Source: Solirubrobacterales bacterium
GTDB taxonomy: Bacteria; Actinomycetota; Thermoleophilia; Solirubrobacterales; Solirubrobacteraceae
Direction of reading: 5' to 3'
Length of the DNA stretch: 64,000 nt
NCBI GenBank assembly: GCA_019240115.1
Contig: JAFAYV010000071.1
Span: 31,596 to 95,595 of the forward strand
The position numbers and the translations under genes were made by a program. Positions 1-7,530 of the stretch are shown in pieces. Positions within the stretch are counted from its first letter, which is position 1. Each line of letters opens with the position of its first letter. The notes beneath the pieces were generated by a model, which was not told the origin of the DNA, ran no database searches, and saw only the letters and a list, made by a program, of their open reading frames with translations.

Positions 1-135
1 GCGGTCGTCGACCTGGTCCACGCCGCCAGCCGGCAGGTCACCGCCGGCGCCATGTCCCCGCACCAAGCGCAGCGCGCGCTGCTGCGCAGCGCCGCAGCCA
101 CCCTCAGCTCACACCGGCGCATCCGACCTGGGTGA
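1..135 (+). CDS. C-terminal fragment of an unidentified protein (cut by window edge)
   Basis: An open frame runs from the first base to a TGA at 133-135 and encodes 44 residues. It looks like an alpha-helical tail with alternating hydrophobic and charged residues (VVDLVHAASRQ, then QAQRALLRSAAATL). A helical end of this kind would suit a TetR-type regulator, but that is a guess; no domain can be recognised. The start lies outside the window. From 136 to 379 there is a 244-base gap in which I see no gene. Confidence 0.4.
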   Translation, partial: AVVDLVHAASRQVTAGAMSPHQAQRALLRSAAATLSSHRRIRPG

Positions 136-379
136 CGCCCCCGAGCCCGGGAATCCTCGACACCGGCGCCAGCCAGGCCAGAGCGGGTGCCGCCGCGCGT
201 CGGCCACACGGCACTCGCGTTTCGGCCGATCTCGAGACGCGCGGGGTCGTCGGCGGTCGGCGGCGCTGATGCGCTCAGGCCCAGGCCTGTCTGCTCGCCG
301 AACCGGTGACCCGCAGTAATGAGCGTCGAAGCCTCAACCCGGCGCCTGACGCTGCCGATACGCGTGATGAGATCTAGCC

Positions 380-736
380 GTGAACGACAGCGCTATGAGC
401 ACAGAGCATCACGAGCAGGACGAGACCGACCCGTCGCAGAAAGCAGTCGCGGCGCGCAGCGCTGCCTGTGAGCACTGCGCAGCGCCCGGTGTACTGGTCG
501 ACGACTACACCGGGCGCCCCGGCGAGCTGGTCTCCATCGAGTGGAGCCGGCCCTACCCGCTCTGCCAGGCGTGTCTTGACGAGGGCGACTTCATCCAATG
601 CCGCGAGTGTGGGCGCTACAGCGCCGCCCGTTACATGATCGGCTTCGTCTGCGAGGATTGCAGCGACGCGCATCCCGTCGGCTGCGCGTGCGAGGGCTGC
701 GTCTGGGAGTACGGGGGCGCCGTCGTGCTCGCTTGA
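380..736 (+). CDS. Small cysteine-rich putative zinc-binding protein
   Basis: A 118-residue protein with a GTG start (ATG at 395 is an alternative). It is not recognised as a known family. The body holds evenly spaced CxxC pairs (CEHC near 31, CQAC near 63, CREC near 74, CEDC near 92, then CACEGC near 102), the pattern of two or more zinc ribbons or a treble-clef fold. There is no membrane segment or signal peptide. A regulatory or protein-interaction role is possible but unproven. The regular cysteine spacing argues that this is a real gene rather than a chance frame. Confidence 0.55.
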   Translation: MNDSAMSTEHHEQDETDPSQKAVAARSAACEHCAAPGVLVDDYTGRPGELVSIEWSRPYPLCQACLDEGDFIQCRECGRYSAARYMIGFVCEDCSDAHPVGCACEGCVWEYGGAVVLA

Positions 737-926
737 CGTGTCCACGTCCCACTGCCGAAATGCAGAAGTTCCGCTTGAGCGAGTTCGCGACCCGGCGAAT
801 GGCCGGCGCGGCCTACGCGGACGCGGACAGGCATGGTTCTGAGCGGCCTTGCTGGCTACGGCGCGGCCAAGGCCGGTGTCACGAGCGGTGACACGGGCGC
901 CGAAGTCCCGGCCTAGCATCCCGATC

Positions 927-1228
927 ATGACGACCGCCGACCCCTCTCCCGCCGCGCTGGGCGAGCCATGCTCGAGCTGATCGAGGCCCCCAACACGGCG
1001 CACCTCGCGACGTCGACGGCCGACGGATCGCCCCAGGTCTCGCCGGCCGGGATCGTCGTGGAGGGCGACCGGCCGGCGATCTTCTTCAGCCGGGGGCACC
1101 TGAGGATCCGCAAGCTGCGGCGGCGCTGCACCGGAGAGGACGTGCCGGTCCGCTCGACGATCGTCATGCTTATCGTGCCCGAGCGCGTGCGCCTGCAGGA
1201 GCTCGGATTCGAGCATCCGGGCGGCTGA
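927..1228 (+). pseudogene. Decayed PPOX-class (pyridoxamine-phosphate-oxidase-like) flavoprotein gene
   Basis: The frame from GTG/ATG-type start 968 encodes 86 residues whose first half (NTAHLATSTADGSPQVSPAG) is the classic N-terminal beta-barrel of F420/FMN-dependent PPOX-fold oxidoreductases, normally 130-150 residues. The natural start appears to be ATG 927, whose frame (MTTADPSPAALGEP) stops after 17 codons and joins the 968 frame only if one base is added or lost near 965. The middle of the barrel is also missing: the sequence jumps from the second strand to a typical C-terminal segment (VRSTIVMLIVPERVRLQELGF). A frameshift plus an internal deletion makes a pseudogene the best reading. 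Confidence 0.55.
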
Positions 1229-1243
1229 CGGAGAAGGATCACC

Positions 1244-2077
1244 GTGCGGATCGTGCTGGCCCAGCTCGACGTGACGATCGGCGAGATCGACTCCAACCTC
1301 GCGCAGATCCGCGAGGTGATGGACCAGGCCAACGACCAGGCCGCCGATCTGACCGTCTTCCCGGAGCTCGCCGTCCACGGCTACGCGCTCGGGCAGCTCG
1401 CCGAGGAGCTGAGCATGAGCGCTCGGGACCCGCGCCTGACCGGCCTCGCGGAGGGCCGCTCCGACGTCGTCGTCGGCTTCCACGAGGACGGCGGCGTGCG
1501 CAGCTACAACGCCGCCGCCTACCTGACCGCGTCCGGCCTCGTGCACGTGCACCGCAAGCTGTACCTTCCGACCTATTCCGGCTGGGAGGAGCGCAAGCAC
1601 TCGAGCCCCGGCCAGTCGCTGCGCGCCTTCGACACCGACCACGGGCGCAGCGCGATCCTCATCTGCAACGACGCCTGGCAACCCGCGATCCCGTGGCTGG
1701 CCGCCCAGGACGGCGCCCAGCTGCTCATCGTGCCGACCAACAGCGCCGCCAACCTCGGGCCGCCGAGCCTGAACACGCTCGAGTACTGGGACGCGCTGCT
1801 GTCGTTCATCGGCCGGGTGCAACAGGCATGGGTGGTGTTCGTCAACCGCGTCGGCAGCGAGGGCGGCGCCACCTTCTGGGGAGGCAGCCGGATCGTCGAT
1901 CCGCACGGTCAGATCGTCGCCCAGTGTCCGCTGTGGGAGCCGTCGGTGATGACCGTCGACATCGAGGTCTCCGCCGCCCGGCGGGCGCGGCGCGAGATCC
2001 CGCTCATCGCCGAGGCCCGGCTCGGCCTGATCGAGCGCGAGGTGCGGCGGCTGATCGCCGAGGGCGGCGACGCCTGA
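1244..2077 (+). CDS. Carbon-nitrogen hydrolase (nitrilase superfamily)
   Basis: A 277-residue cytosolic enzyme of the nitrilase/amidase superfamily, which hydrolyses amide or nitrile C-N bonds. The catalytic triad can be placed: Glu41 in VFPELAVHGY, Lys105 in VHRKLYLPTY, and Cys141 in LICNDAW. Length and the GG(S)RIVDPHGQIVA region near the C-terminus fit the family. GTG start at 1244 follows the purine-rich GAGAAGGATCACC. The exact substrate (N-carbamoyl amine, omega-amide or other) cannot be told from sequence. It stands alone; the next gene begins after a tandem repeat that starts inside its stop codon. Confidence 0.88.
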   Translation: MRIVLAQLDVTIGEIDSNLAQIREVMDQANDQAADLTVFPELAVHGYALGQLAEELSMSARDPRLTGLAEGRSDVVVGFHEDGGVRSYNAAAYLTASGLVHVHRKLYLPTYSGWEERKHSSPGQSLRAFDTDHGRSAILICNDAWQPAIPWLAAQDGAQLLIVPTNSAANLGPPSLNTLEYWDALLSFIGRVQQAWVVFVNRVGSEGGATFWGGSRIVDPHGQIVAQCPLWEPSVMTVDIEVSAARRARREIPLIAEARLGLIEREVRRLIAEGGDA

Positions 2078-2166
2078 CGAGCGCGGCCGACGAGCCCGGC
2101 CGACGAGCCCGGCCGAGGAGCCCGGCCGACGAGCCCGACCGGCGAGCCCGACCGGCGAGCCCGACC
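2076..2166 (+). repeat. Seven copies of a 13-bp tandem repeat
   Basis: Unit GACGAGCCCGGCC, drifting to GGCGAGCCCGACC in the last copies. The array begins inside the nitrilase stop codon and ends about 50 bp before the sensor-kinase GTG, so it sits in the intergenic leader. Being a 13-mer it opens all three frames, which explains why a long spurious frame continues through it. Confidence 0.9.
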
Positions 2167-2217
2167 GGCGGCATCCGAGCCGGCCACCCGCCCGGCCGCG
2201 CGGCGTACTCTGGTCCG

Positions 2218-3633
2218 GTGCTGCGCCGCTGGGATTCGATCCTGCTCCGGGGTCGCCGGCCGTCGCTGATCGCGGGCGTCGGGACGATGGCGGTGCTGCT
2301 GGCGGCGTGCACCGCGCTCGTCTACCCGCTCGAGCGGGTGACCTCGGTGACGGCGCTCGGCGTCGTGTACCTGCTCGGCGTCGTGATCATCGCGACGTTC
2401 TGGGGCGTGTGGCTCGGGATCGCGATGGCGGTGCTGAGCGGCGCCGCGTACAACTTCTTTCACCTGCCGCCGGTCGGCCAGTTCACGATCGCCGACAGCG
2501 GCAACTGGGTCGCGCTGGTCACGTTCCTGGCGGTGGCGGCGGTGATGAGCTCGATCAGCGAGCTGGCGCGCGCCCGTGCGCGGGAGGCCGAACGACGGCG
2601 GGCGGAGGCCGACCTGACCGCCGAGATGGCCCAGCTGCTGCTCGCGCGGATGGGCATGCAGGAGACGCTCGGTCTGATCGGGCAGCGGTTGGCCCAGGTG
2701 TTCGAGCTGCAGTCGGCGACGATCGTGTTGCGGGAGGCTGCGGGCGACGCGCGGCGCCAGGCGATCGCGCTCGGCGTCGGGACGGGACGCCTCGGGACGC
2801 TGCTCGTGCCCGCGGGTCTGCCGACGGCGACCGAGCACCGGCTACGCCGCGGCGCGGTGCCGGCGCTGACCGCCGTTCTGCGCGCGGCGCTCGAGCGCGA
2901 GCGGCTCGTCGCCGAGGCGGTGCAGACCGAGGGCCTGCGGCGCAGCGAGGCGGTCAAGACCGCGGTCCTGCGCGCCGTCTCGCACGACCTGCGCTCGCCG
3001 CTGACGGCGATGATCGCCGCCGGGGCCGCCGTCCGCGGCGACGGGGTGACCGCCGAGGAGCGCGACGAGCTCGGCGGGCTCGTCGAGCACGAGGGAACGC
3101 GCCTGTCGCGGCTGATCGACGATCTGCTCGACCTCTCCAGGCTCGAGGCCGACGCCGCCGCGCCGCGTTTCGCCGAGTGCTCGATCGAGGAGGTGATCGA
3201 CGCGGCGCTCGCGGTCCAGCCCGCGGGCGCGCGCTTCGACCTCGCGGTCGAGACCGACCTGCCGGCGGTCACCGCCGACTTCGTCCAGCTTGAGCGGGCC
3301 CTGGCCAATCTGCTCGAGAACGCCACCCGGTTCTCGACGCCGGCGCCGGTCGTGCTTCGCGCGCGGGCGCATGGCGACCGGGTGAGCGTGCGGGTGGCCG
3401 ATCGCGGGCCGGGGATCGCCGCCGCCGATCAGGAGCGGATCTTCGAGCCCTTCTACCGCGCCGCCGGGCAGCCGAACGACGAGCACGCCGGCTCGGGCCT
3501 GGGCCTGGCGATCGCCCGCGGATTCGTGGAGACCAACGGCGGTCGTATCTGGGTTGAGTCCAATCCCGGACAGGGCAGCGTGTTCGTGATCGACCTGCCC
3601 GCGGCTCAGGTGCGCGCACCGGCAGCCGGATGA
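2218..3633 (+). CDS. kdpD: KdpD-type sensor histidine kinase lacking the KdpD/USP N-terminal region
   Basis: A 471-residue membrane kinase corresponding to the C-terminal half of KdpD. Residues about 18-105 contain the DUF4118 four-helix membrane block (ALVYPLERVTSVTALGVVYL; YNFFHLPPVGQFTIADSGNW is diagnostic). A GAF-like segment follows, then HisKA with phospho-acceptor His in AVSHDLRSPLTAM, then HATPase with N box NLLENATRFS, G1 VADRGPGIA and G2 GSGLGLAIARGF. The usual N-terminal KdpD ATP-binding and USP domains are absent here but are encoded at 12035-13198. GTG 2218 is chosen because the family N-terminus begins there and upstream sequence is repeat. kdpE follows after 52 bp. It probably senses K+ limitation or ionic strength. 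Confidence 0.9.
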   Translation: MLRRWDSILLRGRRPSLIAGVGTMAVLLAACTALVYPLERVTSVTALGVVYLLGVVIIATFWGVWLGIAMAVLSGAAYNFFHLPPVGQFTIADSGNWVALVTFLAVAAVMSSISELARARAREAERRRAEADLTAEMAQLLLARMGMQETLGLIGQRLAQVFELQSATIVLREAAGDARRQAIALGVGTGRLGTLLVPAGLPTATEHRLRRGAVPALTAVLRAALERERLVAEAVQTEGLRRSEAVKTAVLRAVSHDLRSPLTAMIAAGAAVRGDGVTAEERDELGGLVEHEGTRLSRLIDDLLDLSRLEADAAAPRFAECSIEEVIDAALAVQPAGARFDLAVETDLPAVTADFVQLERALANLLENATRFSTPAPVVLRARAHGDRVSVRVADRGPGIAAADQERIFEPFYRAAGQPNDEHAGSGLGLAIARGFVETNGGRIWVESNPGQGSVFVIDLPAAQVRAPAAG

Positions 3634-3685
3634 CTCACGCAGCCGACATACGGGCGAGTCTGGATGGCGAGCGGAGGCGATCAGC

Positions 3686-4372
3686 GTGAGCGCCCGCCGC
3701 GTCCTCGCCGTCGACGACGAGCTGCAGATCCTCCGGGCGCTGCGGCTGATCTTGCGGGGCGAGGGCTACGAGGTGCTGACCGCCGCCGGCGTGCAGGACG
3801 CTCTGGATCGCACGGCGCTGACTCCCGTGGACGCCGCGATCGTCGACCTGCTGCTGCCCGACGGCGACGGAGTGCAGCTGTGTCGGCGCCTGCGCGAGTG
3901 GAGCACGATGCCGATCATCGTCCTCTCGGCGGTCGGGGAGGAGGAGCAGAAGGTCCGGGCGCTGCGGGCCGGCGCCGACGACTACATCACGAAGCCGTTC
4001 GGGCCCGGCGAGCTGGTCGCCCGGCTGGAGGCGGTGCTGCGCCGGGTCGTGACCGAGCCCGAGCCGGCCAGCTTCTCGGCCGCCGGCCTCGAGGTAGACC
4101 TGGTCGCTCACGTCGTCCGCCGCGATGGGCAGGCGATCCATCTCACGCCGACCGAGTTCTCGCTGCTGCGTGCGCTGGTGGTCAACCGAGGGCGGCTGAT
4201 GACCCACCGCGCGCTGCTGACCGACATCTGGGGTCCGGAGTACGCCGACGACGTCACCGTCCTGCGCGGGCAGATCGCCAACCTGCGGCGCAAGCTCGAG
4301 CCGACGTCGGGGCCACGGCGCCACTACGTCCGCACCGAACCGGGAATCGGCTACCGCTTCGACCCGCGCTGA
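3686..4372 (+). CDS. kdpE: Response regulator KdpE (OmpR family)
   Basis: A 228-residue two-component regulator. The receiver domain spans residues 1-120, with acidic pocket VDDE near residue 10, phospho-Asp in AAIVDLLLPDGDG and the switch Lys in DDYITKPFGPGEL. The winged-helix DNA-binding domain runs from about 130 to 226 (LTPTEFSLLRALV; GIGYRFDPR end). GTG 3686 has GCGGAGGCGA as ribosome site. It forms a pair with the upstream kinase and should activate the kdp transport operon that begins near 7250; the repeated element at 7190-7240 is a candidate target. Confidence 0.9.
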   Translation: MSARRVLAVDDELQILRALRLILRGEGYEVLTAAGVQDALDRTALTPVDAAIVDLLLPDGDGVQLCRRLREWSTMPIIVLSAVGEEEQKVRALRAGADDYITKPFGPGELVARLEAVLRRVVTEPEPASFSAAGLEVDLVAHVVRRDGQAIHLTPTEFSLLRALVVNRGRLMTHRALLTDIWGPEYADDVTVLRGQIANLRRKLEPTSGPRRHYVRTEPGIGYRFDPR

Positions 4373-4687
4373 GCTGGTGCCGCGCGCGGGCGGCGCCGTC
4401 GACGGAACGTTCATCCCGCCGATCGCGGGAGCGCCCGCCTCTCCCGCCCGACCCGATGCATGGCCGGGGGTGGCGCGACTTCGGCTCGCCGCGTAAGAGC
4501 TCGACGTCGTCTCACCCACGTGAGGCGGTGGTCGTACGACTTGCGGCGGGCGCGGGATCGCTCGATGTCGTCTTGCCCCCGGGCGCGGTCGGGGTGGCAG
4601 CCGGAACGTCGTCCCAGACCGGCTTATTGACGGCCACCCCCCGATGGCCACCCCCGGCGTGTGCCGGAACTCAGACGGTGCCGACCA
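4373..4687. other. Intergenic gap without a recognisable gene
   Basis: About 315 bp between kdpE and the convergent membrane protein gene. Frames open through it on both strands are extensions of neighbouring genes or antisense shadows with Arg/Ala/Pro-rich translations. No RNA gene, clear terminator or repeat was seen. Confidence 0.6.
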
Positions 4688-5335
4688 CTAGACGTAGAGC
4701 ACCATCTGGTGCACGGCGAAGGCGAAGAACGTCGCCAGCAGGCTCCACGTCGTCGGCCAGCTCAAGGTGCGAAGGAACGACCGCTGCCAGCGTCCGGCGC
4801 TGACCACGTATCCGAACAGGACCGCGAGCAGGATCGCGAAGACGATGATCGCCGCGATTGCGGAGAGAGCGAGCCCGATGACCGGCGCCACGATGAGCCC
4901 GAGCACGAGCCAGATCCCGATCGCCAGCACGTCGACCGACAGACGCGTGCGCTCGCGGCCGACGATCGTCATGAAGCCGCCGGCGCCGACGACCGCGGCG
5001 ACCATGAACACGCCGAGCGGCCAGTGCGAGCCGAAGCCGAAGATGGCGCCCATCAGATGCCCGCCGATCCACAGCAGGAACGGATCGACGAGGGCGACCG
5101 CCACATAGCAGGCGAACATGTCGGTTGGCTTGTCCCACGGGTTGGCGAACACCGGCCGCCGGGGGACCATCGCCTCCCGCAGCGCCGAGCCGCTCAACGC
5201 GGCGCGCAGTGAGCCCGAGCTTTCCGGTTCGGAGGCCAACGCGTCCCGGATGCTACCGGGCCATGCGTGGAGAACGGGATCAGTTCGCGTGCCTGCTCTC
5301 GTCGCCCGGCAGGCAGGAATCTGTGCGTCGCCCAC
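4688..5335 (-). CDS. Integral membrane protein of unknown function
   Basis: Up to 215 residues from ATG 5335; a shorter start at ATG 5170 (MVPRRPVFANPW) would give 160. After a hydrophilic N-terminal part, there are about four or five hydrophobic helices: CYVAVALVDPFLLWIGGHLM, PLGVFMVAAVVGAG, VLAIGIWLVLGLIVAPVIGL, AIAAIIVFAILLAVLFGY and a final WSLLATFFAFAVHQMVLYV. A conserved-looking FANPWDKPTDMF motif precedes the first helix. No family is recognised. It is convergent with kdpE, and one copy of the upstream repeat element (5314-5360) overlaps the region of its longer start. Confidence 0.65.
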   Translation of the reverse strand: MGDAQIPACRATRAGTRTDPVLHAWPGSIRDALASEPESSGSLRAALSGSALREAMVPRRPVFANPWDKPTDMFACYVAVALVDPFLLWIGGHLMGAIFGFGSHWPLGVFMVAAVVGAGGFMTIVGRERTRLSVDVLAIGIWLVLGLIVAPVIGLALSAIAAIIVFAILLAVLFGYVVSAGRWQRSFLRTLSWPTTWSLLATFFAFAVHQMVLYV

Positions 5336-5360
5336 CGGATGGTGTTCGCGCGCTCGACCG
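5314..5360 (+). promoter_or_regulatory. Copy 1 of a roughly 50-bp upstream element shared with 6497 and 7190
   Basis: Contains GAATCTGTGCGTCGCCCACC followed by GGATGGTGTTCGCGCG. It matches copy 3 (7190-7240) over more than 35 bp with few mismatches. It lies about 95 bp before the start of the frameshifted gene at 5454. Probably a promoter or operator module duplicated with, or moved along with, the kdp upstream region. Confidence 0.5.
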
Positions 5361-5453
5361 AGGCTCGCCCGCGGCTCGGGGATGCTCGCTCACACACCGC
5401 GGGTGGTTACCCTGTGCTGTTCATTTCGATCACCGCACAAAGGACGCCGCGAG

Positions 5454-6264
5454 ATGAGCCCGACTACTGGCTCGGCTACGGGACTCACGCCACCCCCGAC
5501 GAGGGGCGGTGCGCGATGGAGTGGGTCAGCTTCTTGGCCGGCGAACCCCACGGCGATCAACCGGCGTGCGTGAGCACTGTGCTGCGAGCGTTCTGCACGA
5601 CGCTCAACGACAGCCTTCAGGACGCGCCCGGCAACGGCTGCGTCCCTACCTGGCGCGCACGATCGGCACCGCTGATGATGGGCTCGACGAGGCGCGTTCG
5701 TGGATCGCGATGGATTGGCTGATCCGCGTCTATGCGCCGAGCTGGCTGGTCGCGGCCGAGTTGACCGGGTCGGCGCGCCGCCTCGCGGCACTGCCCCCGG
5801 TCGCGGGCGCCGAGGAGCTCCACGGCGCGCTGCTCGCGCTCGCGCCCGCGAGACGCGAGGCGCGCGCGGCGTGGTCGGCGACGCCGGGCGCGTCCAGGCT
5901 TCCGGCTCGGGGGCCGTGGACCGCCGGCCGCGCCGTCGCTCGGGAGGCGGCGTGGGAGTCGGGCGGAGCCGCCGCGTGGGCCGCTGCGCGCCTCGCGATC
6001 GGGGACATCGCCGGCGACCGAGCGCGCGCTGCTGCCCGGGAGATCGCCGGCGACGCCGCCGCCACGGTCGCGCGAAGCACGCGACTCGTCACGAGCCGCG
6101 CCGCCGCCCGGGTGCAGGCGCGGGCGGCTCTGGCCCCGACCCTGAGGGAGCTCGAGCGGTCGGCGCTTGCTCTGCTGGATCGGATGCTGCCGACAGCGCC
6201 GCTGAGCCCCGGGCTCGTTGATGGTGCCGGCCGGTGGCGGTGGCCGGCCGCAGCGGCGTCGTGA
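5454..6264 (+). pseudogene. Frameshifted gene of unknown function (helical, Ala/Arg-rich)
   Basis: Reading from ATG 5454 (preceded by AAAGGACG), the sequence makes sense only with two frame changes. MSP in frame 0 passes to DYWLGYGTHATPDEGRCAME and onward in frame 2, up to LNDSLQD near 5622; then RQRLRPYLARTIGTADDGLD and onward continues in frame 1 to TGA 6264. Each piece reads smoothly at the joins, giving a protein of about 268 residues. It resembles uncharacterised actinobacterial proteins that begin with DYWLGYG-type motifs (recalled, not searched). Both shifts go the same way, so either the gene is dead or the assembly lost bases. The second half has long alanine-rich helices. Confidence 0.55.
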
Positions 6265-6496
6265 CGCGCTCGGGCTCCGGCGACACTCGAAGACACGACC
6301 GAGAAGCTGAATCATCAGTAGCGGCGCCGTGCCTGGCCAGAGCTGATCCACGAGCGCCCGCCGACCGTCCGAGGCAGGCGCTGCGATCGCTTCCGACGGT
6401 GGGTCCGCGTGACGCTCGTCGTCCGCATCGAGGGATGTTGCGAGGCCAGCCCGGTGATCTCGCTGGACGTCCGGGCCTTGGTTGACCCTCGGCACC

Positions 6497-6547
6497 TGTA
6501 GACAATCTGTATGCGCGGTGGCCCCTTCTGTACGCGCCGTGTACGGG
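6497..6547 (+). promoter_or_regulatory. Copy 2 of the shared upstream element
   Basis: Contains GTAGACAATCTGTATGCGCG and TTCTGTACGCGCCGTGTACG. It is the most diverged copy, but keeps both TCTGTA blocks and the closing GTGTACGG, matching GTATACGG in copy 3. It sits about 65 bp ahead of ATG 6614, so its distance to a downstream start is similar to that of the other copies. Confidence 0.5.
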
Positions 6548-6613
6548 CTTTCGGCGATCGTTGCCGCCGATGGCATCCGGTTGTGTCGCATCGCACCCCG
6601 CCGCTCGCCGTTG

Positions 6614-7165
6614 ATGCGGCTCACGTGGCGATACCGGCCTCGCGTCAGCCTGCACCGGCGGTCGCGGCAACTGCGGCGCCGGCTCGAGGGCCAGCTCCCG
6701 AAGGAGAGTCCGGCGGTCGGCGCCGCCGCCCGGGCGCTGCGGGTCAAAGCGATTCCAGACGCGCTGGACCGGGCCGGTCTGGCCCTCGCGATGCGCCAGA
6801 TCGCCTCCGACGCCGAGCGCCCCGGCGCAACGCTGGACGAGTCGATATGTGGGGTGGCGGTGCTTCAGTGGCGCGAGGGGCTGCTGGGACTGGCCGGACG
6901 ACTGGAAGGGGAGCAAGGGTCCGCTGCGCTTGATTTTCGCGAGATCACGCGGGCACGACGTCGTCCCACCAATGGGCTGGGACAGCCTCGCCGCGCTCGC
7001 GCGCACGCAGGCGCCCCAGAGGCGATGCGACTGATCGCCGAACAGCTTTCGCTGTGGCACCGCTGGGGGCGTCCGGTGGAGATGGAGCCCGGATGCGTCG
7101 TGTGGAGATGTGAGCGCTGCGGCGCGCTCGCGACCACCGACGGTCCCGCCGCGCGCCCCCGGTAG
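6614..7165 (+). pseudogene. Hypothetical gene(s), probably decayed, ending in a Cys-pair motif
   Basis: The frame from ATG 6614 encodes 183 residues but seems a patchwork. Up to about residue 97 (ALDRAGLALAMRQIASDAE, LQWREGLLGLAGRLEG) it looks like a genuine helical protein. From about 6905 to 7020 the other frame is the more protein-like one (VVPPMGWDSLAALARTQAPQ). From 7020 the first frame is convincing again, ending WRCERCGALATTDGPAARP, a CxxC zinc-knuckle tail seen in small actinobacterial proteins. Two compensating shifts would restore one gene; alternatively ATG 7025 starts a 46-residue protein. Function unknown. Same condition as the gene at 5454. Confidence 0.4.
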
Positions 7166-7189
7166 GCAAGGCCCCCGCGGGCGACCGCC

Positions 7190-7240
7190 TGTAGGAAATC
7201 TGTACGTCGCACACCGGATTCTGTACGCGGCGTATACGGC
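7190..7240 (+). promoter_or_regulatory. Copy 3 of the shared element; likely kdp operon control region
   Basis: Two direct blocks TCTGTACG begin at 7199 and 7220, exactly 21 bp (two helical turns) apart, followed by GTATAC. Direct repeats on one helix face are the usual binding mode of OmpR-family dimers, so KdpE binding is plausible. The element ends 12 bp before the first small gene of the kdp operon. Which bases are promoter and which operator cannot be said. Confidence 0.5.
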
Positions 7241-7252
7241 CCGGCCCCCACC

Positions 7253-7342
7253 ATGCTCGACATGGATTTCTTCGCGGTGTTCCTCGCGCTGGTCGCGTTC
7301 GTGCTCCTCTACCTCCTGATCGAGGGGATCGATCGGATATGA
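7253..7342 (+). CDS. 29-residue single-pass membrane peptide ahead of kdpF
   Basis: Encodes MLDMDFFAVFLALVAFVLLY followed by LLIEGIDRI. One hydrophobic helix covers nearly the whole peptide, with charged residues at the ends. ATG 7253 or ATG 7262 could be the start. It is the first gene after the repeated control element, 58 bp before kdpF, and has the same size and topology, so it may be a second small stabilising subunit or a KdpF-like paralogue. No family match is claimed. Confidence 0.5.
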   Translation: MLDMDFFAVFLALVAFVLLYLLIEGIDRI

Positions 7343-7400
7343 GCAGCCGGACGACCCGCGCCGCGACCTGTCATCCGAGCCCGGATGGCGAGGGGTCGCG

Positions 7401-7490
7401 ATGAGCGCGGGGGACCTGTTCGGACTGATCGTGTCCGCGATCGTCTGCGTCTACCTCCTGTACGCGCTGCTGCGCGGCGAGCGGTTCTAG
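7401..7490 (+). CDS. kdpF: KdpF, small subunit of the K+-transporting ATPase
   Basis: 29 residues, MSAGDLFGLIVSAIVCVYLL then YALLRGERF. One transmembrane helix with the typical KdpF ending (YALL-R-E-RF), which stabilises the KdpFABC complex in the inner membrane. Start ATG 7401 follows CGAGGGGTCGCG. It lies 40 bp before kdpA. The length is exactly that of the family. Confidence 0.82.
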   Translation: MSAGDLFGLIVSAIVCVYLLYALLRGERF

Positions 7491-7530
7491 TGCCCGCTCG
7501 GTGCCGCACGACCGACCGACGGAGATACCG

